Source: Naganishia liquefaciens (lineage: Eukaryota > Basidiomycota > Tremellomycetes > Filobasidiales > Filobasidiaceae). Taken from it: 64,000 bases of DNA. Shown here piece by piece: positions 60,288-64,000 of this stretch. Position 1 is the first letter of the stretch. Each line of letters starts with the position of its first letter. The position numbers were made by a program, and so were the translations under genes. The notes under the pieces are model-generated. The model had not been told where the DNA came from. It saw only the letters and a list, made by a program, of their open reading frames with translations, and ran no database searches. The stretch is taken from the NCBI GenBank assembly GCA_013423385.1, contig BLZA01000032.1:124001-188000 (forward strand), read 5' to 3'.

Positions 60288-60487
60288 AGTGAGTATCCTT
60301 TATTTGCCAAATATCGTGAATCTGGAAAGCTGACCTATGCTTTCCATCTGTAGTGCGAGCTAAGTGGGCCAAGAAGCGAATGAGGAAGTTGCGAAGGAAG
60401 CGAAGAAGTATGTGTTGCGCAGTCTTGCTGTCACCGAGGTATTGACCGCTTGTCCTTACCGCAGAGATGAGGGCTCGATCCAAGTAA
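60288..60487 (+). CDS. RPL41: ribosomal protein eL41 (25 residues, start codon split by intron)
   Basis: The smallest large-subunit ribosomal protein, a single basic helix at the subunit bridge. Three exons: the single base A at 60288, 60354-60407, and 60465-60487. Intron 1 (60289-60353) is GT-AG and cuts the initiation codon as A|TG. Intron 2 (60408-60464) has donor GTATGT and acceptor GCAG. The joined product is M, then RAKWAKKRMRKLRRKRR, then KMRARSK and stop: exactly 25 residues, the family's fixed length, and nearly the yeast sequence. Each exon is far below ORF-finder limits, so automated annotation easily misses it. No alternative frame gives the conserved end. Confidence 0.93.
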
Positions 60488-61150
60488 ATTACTCGCATCA
60501 ACACCCCAACAACGGATCTCGTAAATCATTAGACGATTCAATCATTCGGCACTAGCCTCGTCATGGATCCACGCACAAAGCCTTGAGACAACTGTTTCTT
60601 ATCCAGGAGGAAGTTGGGGTCGGAAGTTGAAAAGGAGAAGGATGAATGGGATTGGAAGTTGGAATGAAGACCGAGTTTTCTTCGATGGGATCGAAATCCA
60701 TCTGTGAAATGTAGAAGGAAGGAAGGAAGCTGTCCAGTCAAACGGACAGTCAAATGAAATCTCGATATGTTTCTCCTGATCAAGTCACGGCGCTGGCGCT
60801 TTGCATCTTCCCTTTTGTCCATTATGCCTCTCAGTATTTGCAACCGTCGGTCACAGTCTCGTCATACCGACTCAGTATCTCGGTGCTTAGAGGCACTCTG
60901 ATGTCGTGAACTATCCCTATTCGCATAGGGAGTTGCACACCATCTATCTCATTGAGCCACATCTGCACGTTCTCCCCGGCCTGTGCTGTCGTCATCGCCG
61001 CTTCCGATCGGTCAGAAGGTATCAAGTTTCGATTAGCCCCGTAGACTTTGTCTTCACGTCCCGTCTCGTTACCCCGCTCCCTAATCGACCGTCCTGTATT
61101 ATACGAAGTCAACGCCAGGATCAAGTTCCTGGTCTATTTTCGAATACAAA
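60488..61150. other. intergenic, tandem plus-strand genes
   Basis: Holds the 3' region of eL41 and promoter of the small gene at 61151. Minus frames (60843-60538, 61124-60831) have no recognisable content. Nothing identified. Confidence 0.4.
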
Positions 61151-61467
61151 ATGCCGCCTCTCACGCCTGAAGCACAACGCTTGCGGATCATCATTCTCTC
61201 ATTCCCACTGTTCGTTGGCACAAGCTACGTTTTATACAAACGCGGTAAGCTGTCACCCAAATCAGGCATCGCACGTCAGGCTCGATCGGACCTTCTAATT
61301 CGCCCTTTCTCGCAGCCTTCAAGGGAGAGGAGCAACGTCAGATCCCACGGACCTTGTCGGATGACAAGGTGACGACGGAACGTATAAGTATTCTCGGACG
61401 AGGCGTCGGCATGGGGGGGATCGAGGAGCGTCAACCTCGGCCTAGTGACTGGCAGGACAAGCCATGA
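61151..61467 (+). CDS. small single-membrane-segment protein, conserved-looking, unknown function
   Basis: About 80 residues from two exons (intron 61245-61315, GT-AG). N-terminus MPPLTPEAQRLRIIILSFPL runs into a membrane segment (LFVGTSYVLYKR). A short polar tail follows, with GEEQRQIPRTLSDDKVTTER, GRGVGMGGI and the end PRPSDWQDKP. The basic-then-hydrophobic start and short length recall small mitochondrial inner-membrane or assembly-factor proteins, but no family could be named with confidence. Convergent with MIC10. The good ATG context (ACAAAATGCC), the clean splice and the in-frame continuation support a real gene. Confidence 0.65.
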
Positions 61468-61848
61468 AGTGGAGAATGACAATCGGGAACAACTCGCCGA
61501 GTTGGTTGTAGTTTTGGACATCAGGTCATGAGTGATTCTGTTTTTGTTTCGAACGGGATGTCCAGCATGTCTGTGACGCCAGCTCGGGTTCTTCGAACAT
61601 CCATACACACACAAGGATGGGAAACATCTTCCACTCATTGAGTAGCACCCGAACAAGATAAAATATTTCTGCGGCGAAAGCAGTTTGCGTCTCGGTATTA
61701 CGCTTCACGCGATCGTTTGCCGACCTTGCATCGGCATGGGGATCCACATTGGCTATGGCCTCTAGCCATCAAGCAAGCACAAGGATACCCGACCCTTTGT
61801 CACGTAATGCGTATATGATAAGCTTCAACACCTTGTTTACACCCAAAT
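61468..61848. other. intergenic, convergent 3' ends
   Basis: Between the small gene (+) and MIC10 (-). Nothing identified. Confidence 0.4.
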
Positions 61849-62629
61849 TTACACCTGTCGCTCCGACGTAGCAGGGAGGACCTTTGTTCCCGGAAGAGCG
61901 TACGGGTTGAACGAGATGTTGCACTGATTCGAGAGAAACAGGAGAAAGAGTCAGTTGAAGTCTCATGGAGAGAAAAGGGTATAGCTCACGTTCTGGTATG
62001 CGACACCGGCGCCGAATCTGTAAAGTCAGGAAGAAGGCATATCAGCGCGATGTACCAGAGCACGTCACCTCAGATAGCGATTCACGCTCGCCAGGGCAGC
62101 CGACGTGCAAAGCAAACTTACCCAGTCGAAAGAGCAACGGGCCATCCACGTCCTGTATTACGGCGGTCGGAGAGTGATCGAGTGCAAATTCGTTTATAGT
62201 TTCGACGTAGGTGGAAGGCCATGGTGGAGGATCGATAGATACAAGAGAATTGGGATATACGTCAAGGATTCCGGCGCATCATAGTCAGCATAGTCACTCG
62301 TTGCAGTGTGGGTGTTAACGGAGACATACGCCTGAACAGGAGGACGGAAGAAACAACACCAACGGAGAATCCGATACCGGTGTTAACGATGAAGTCGGCG
62401 ACCTAGCAAAGTCAGTATATAAGCCACAGACTCTACCATACGATTCTCGAGTTGTACTCACGCATGTGTCGAACTGAGAATGCAAAGCGGAGACACGATA
62501 AGCAGCCTAGCTGAACGATGAATGAATATTACTCACTTTTCGCGCGACAATGTCCTCCGAGGGGACCGGCGCGATGGCCGCAGGAGGAGATTGGATCGCA
62601 GCGGGGGACGTAGTGTTGGCGGCGGACAT
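61849..62629 (-). CDS. MIC10: MICOS subunit Mic10
   Basis: Mic10 oligomerises through glycine motifs to bend the inner mitochondrial membrane at crista junctions. Six exons: 62629-62537, a 12-nt microexon 62473-62462 (FDTC), 62402-62330, 62152-62122, 62018-61991 and 61923-61849. Intron 62153-62329 is long for this window (177 nt). The joined protein has an Ala/Pro-rich N-terminus, then PSEDIVARKFDTCVADFIVN, TM1 with TGIGFSVGVVSSVLLFRRR, TM2 with GWPVALSTGFGAGVAYQN, then CNISFNPYALPG. The SED..ARK.D.C start, the two glycine-rich hairpin helices and the length of about 100 residues match Mic10. No single unspliced frame shows the domain, so ORF-based annotation would miss it. Confidence 0.92.
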
Positions 62630-63223
62630 GGTGGAGCGAGGTCTAGTGAGTGTTGTTGAGGGATGGTTGAAGCAAAAGCCGTCTGAGTTATCAGCTATAG
62701 GTTTCGTCATGGATAGAGAGGTCGAATGGACGGACGATCGCGTCTGCCCCGAATAGGCGGGACGCACCTCTTAGAAGTGACCAACACAGCTACCAACACC
62801 CGCTGCTATAACGCTGGATCGGTGTAGTTCTCGAGTCGTGGTAGTCGGTAAATCCAGCAGTTAGTTCAGCCAAGCGTCTTGATTGTGTAAAATCTATCAA
62901 AGTCCACTATAGGAGAAGTCTTGAGCATAAAACATAGGTTCAGACTATCTCGAATTTAGTATGACCGGTAGGAGGATCTGGCCAGAAGAGACGTTGAGAC
63001 TTGCAAACTGCTTCCGCATGCATTATCTGGCAATGGCCTACGGCGATGTGAGTTAAACATTAACTCGAAACGGCGTTGCAAGTTGCGATTCAAGCACTAT
63101 CAGGTTAGGGTATGCCATGACGCAGAGCTAAGCTATCAACGATTCGATCAAGATAATCGCCCAGTGATACAAGTCCTACAGTCAACAAATCACTAGCGCT
63201 TCTCTGTAATTCAGGAAACAAGT
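62630..63223. other. intergenic, tandem minus-strand genes
   Basis: Between the LCB1 3' end and MIC10 start. No open frame worth calling. Nothing identified. Confidence 0.4.
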
Positions 63224-64000
63224 TCATCGCATCAGCTTCATTGCCCTCCCATATATGCTTGCCAAATACTTACTGCCAAGATGTTTCGTAATGGCGGTTC
63301 TCAACACCGTCGAAGCCTTTTCCATCTCCTTCTTGGTAAAGGCCGCTGACACCATAATCTTCAACGTCGGCGTCATCTCATTCTCCTGTCCTCGTAGCCT
63401 AGCTGAGCGAGTGATCAAGACGCCTTGTGCCAACGCCTCGTCAACGACGTCTTGCAGTATTCTTTCCTCGAGCTCGATGTCTTCTGGCGGGTTCTTCATG
63501 TAGATGTGAACCAGGGCAGACACTGGATCCGATGGAATGTAGATCGACACGTCTTCCAGCTTGGCTAGGGTGGTGCGCAGGGTCTTGACGTTTTCGGTCA
63601 GACTCGTGCGGATATGAGGCGATGCCGCAAGCATTCGGATAGCCTCGGAGCCACAGGTGGCGAGAGCACCGGGAAGAGCGGCAGAATAGACGAACGCCGA
63701 ACCGTTGATACGCTGCCGGGACGAGTCAGCGATATATTTTTGCCATTCCCGCCACAACATACCTGGTGCTTCACGACATGGATTGATCCAGCACAGAAGC
63801 CACCACCGCTGTTCAGTCCATTCGCCATTGATCCCACGGTAATGTCCACCTCGTTACCCTGTGCACCATGTCAGCCAAGGTCTTCCGTCTTGTACTCGAG
63901 TGACGTACAGGAATATTAAAGTACTCTGTCACACCTCGCCCAGTTTTACCGAGCATGCCAAACGAAAACGACTCGTCCAGAAGCAATCGGAACTTGTACT
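63224..64000 (-). CDS. LCB1: serine palmitoyltransferase subunit Lcb1, 5' end missing
   Basis: Lcb1/Lcb2 condense serine and palmitoyl-CoA at the ER, the first step of sphingolipid synthesis. The gene enters from the right window edge, so its N-terminal half is missing. Seen: [50 protein letters not shown], then [20 protein letters not shown], and the C-terminal domain ending at 63224. Where catalytic relatives such as Lcb2 have the pyridoxal-phosphate lysine, this protein reads [11 protein letters not shown] with no lysine, which marks it as Lcb1 rather than Lcb2. Introns after NIP and after HQ, both GT-AG. Confidence 0.93.

Noticed and set aside
1-64000. Transposons, LTRs, CRISPR arrays, telomere repeats
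   Set aside because: No reverse-transcriptase, integrase or transposase motifs, no long direct or inverted terminal repeats and no regular spacer arrays were seen by eye; small or very degraded elements could be missed.

Overview
The window is nuclear DNA of a basidiomycete fungus, most likely a tremellomycete-type yeast; the class is inference. Genes are split by many short introns (mostly 39-105 nt) with GTRNGY donors. Several protein families are fungal: CFEM, PalI/Rim9, a CAP59/CMT1-type GT69 mannosyltransferase, secreted phospholipase B and Mic10. About 23 protein genes can be named with reasonable confidence. No CRISPR array, prophage or clear transposon was seen.

Layout. 0-17 kb: 5' part of a WDR75/Nan1 rRNA-processing gene (-), two CFEM surface-protein genes (+) around an unrecognised serine-rich frame (-), CTP-dependent diacylglycerol kinase (+), then GT69 mannosyltransferase, seryl-tRNA synthetase and a long disordered protein (all -). 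17-31 kb: a decayed C2H2 zinc-finger stretch, a DUF2461 protein (+), a REEP/HVA22 ER-shaping protein (-), a tRNA-Arg-like sequence, a gene-poor 2 kb, a Yip5-like Golgi protein (-) and Dcp2 (+). 31-43 kb: phospholipase B, a CSC1/OSCA-type channel and a mitochondrial PP2C (all +), then PalI/Rim9 (-). 43-48 kb: an island of unrecognised, serine-rich minus-strand frames. 48-64 kb: MAP1 and mitochondrial uS15 (-), Nup57/Nup54 (+), divergent MRT4/NOP2, a 25-codon eL41 gene, a small one-TM protein, MIC10 (-) and the 3' half of LCB1 (-).

Themes. Eight genes serve ribosome making, translation or mRNA turnover (NAN1, SES1, DCP2, MAP1, uS15m, MRT4, NOP2, eL41). Others act at membranes and the cell surface. 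The most unusual signal is gene architecture. Exons of 5, 6, 7, 12 and 15 nt are needed to keep frames open. Both CFEM genes carry a microexon at the same place, just before cysteine 3. Three introns use GC-AG with the same GCAAGT donor. The eL41 start codon is split A|TG by an intron. No clearly new multi-gene system could be shown; the splicing peculiarities and the orphan island at 43.7-47.5 kb are the best leads.
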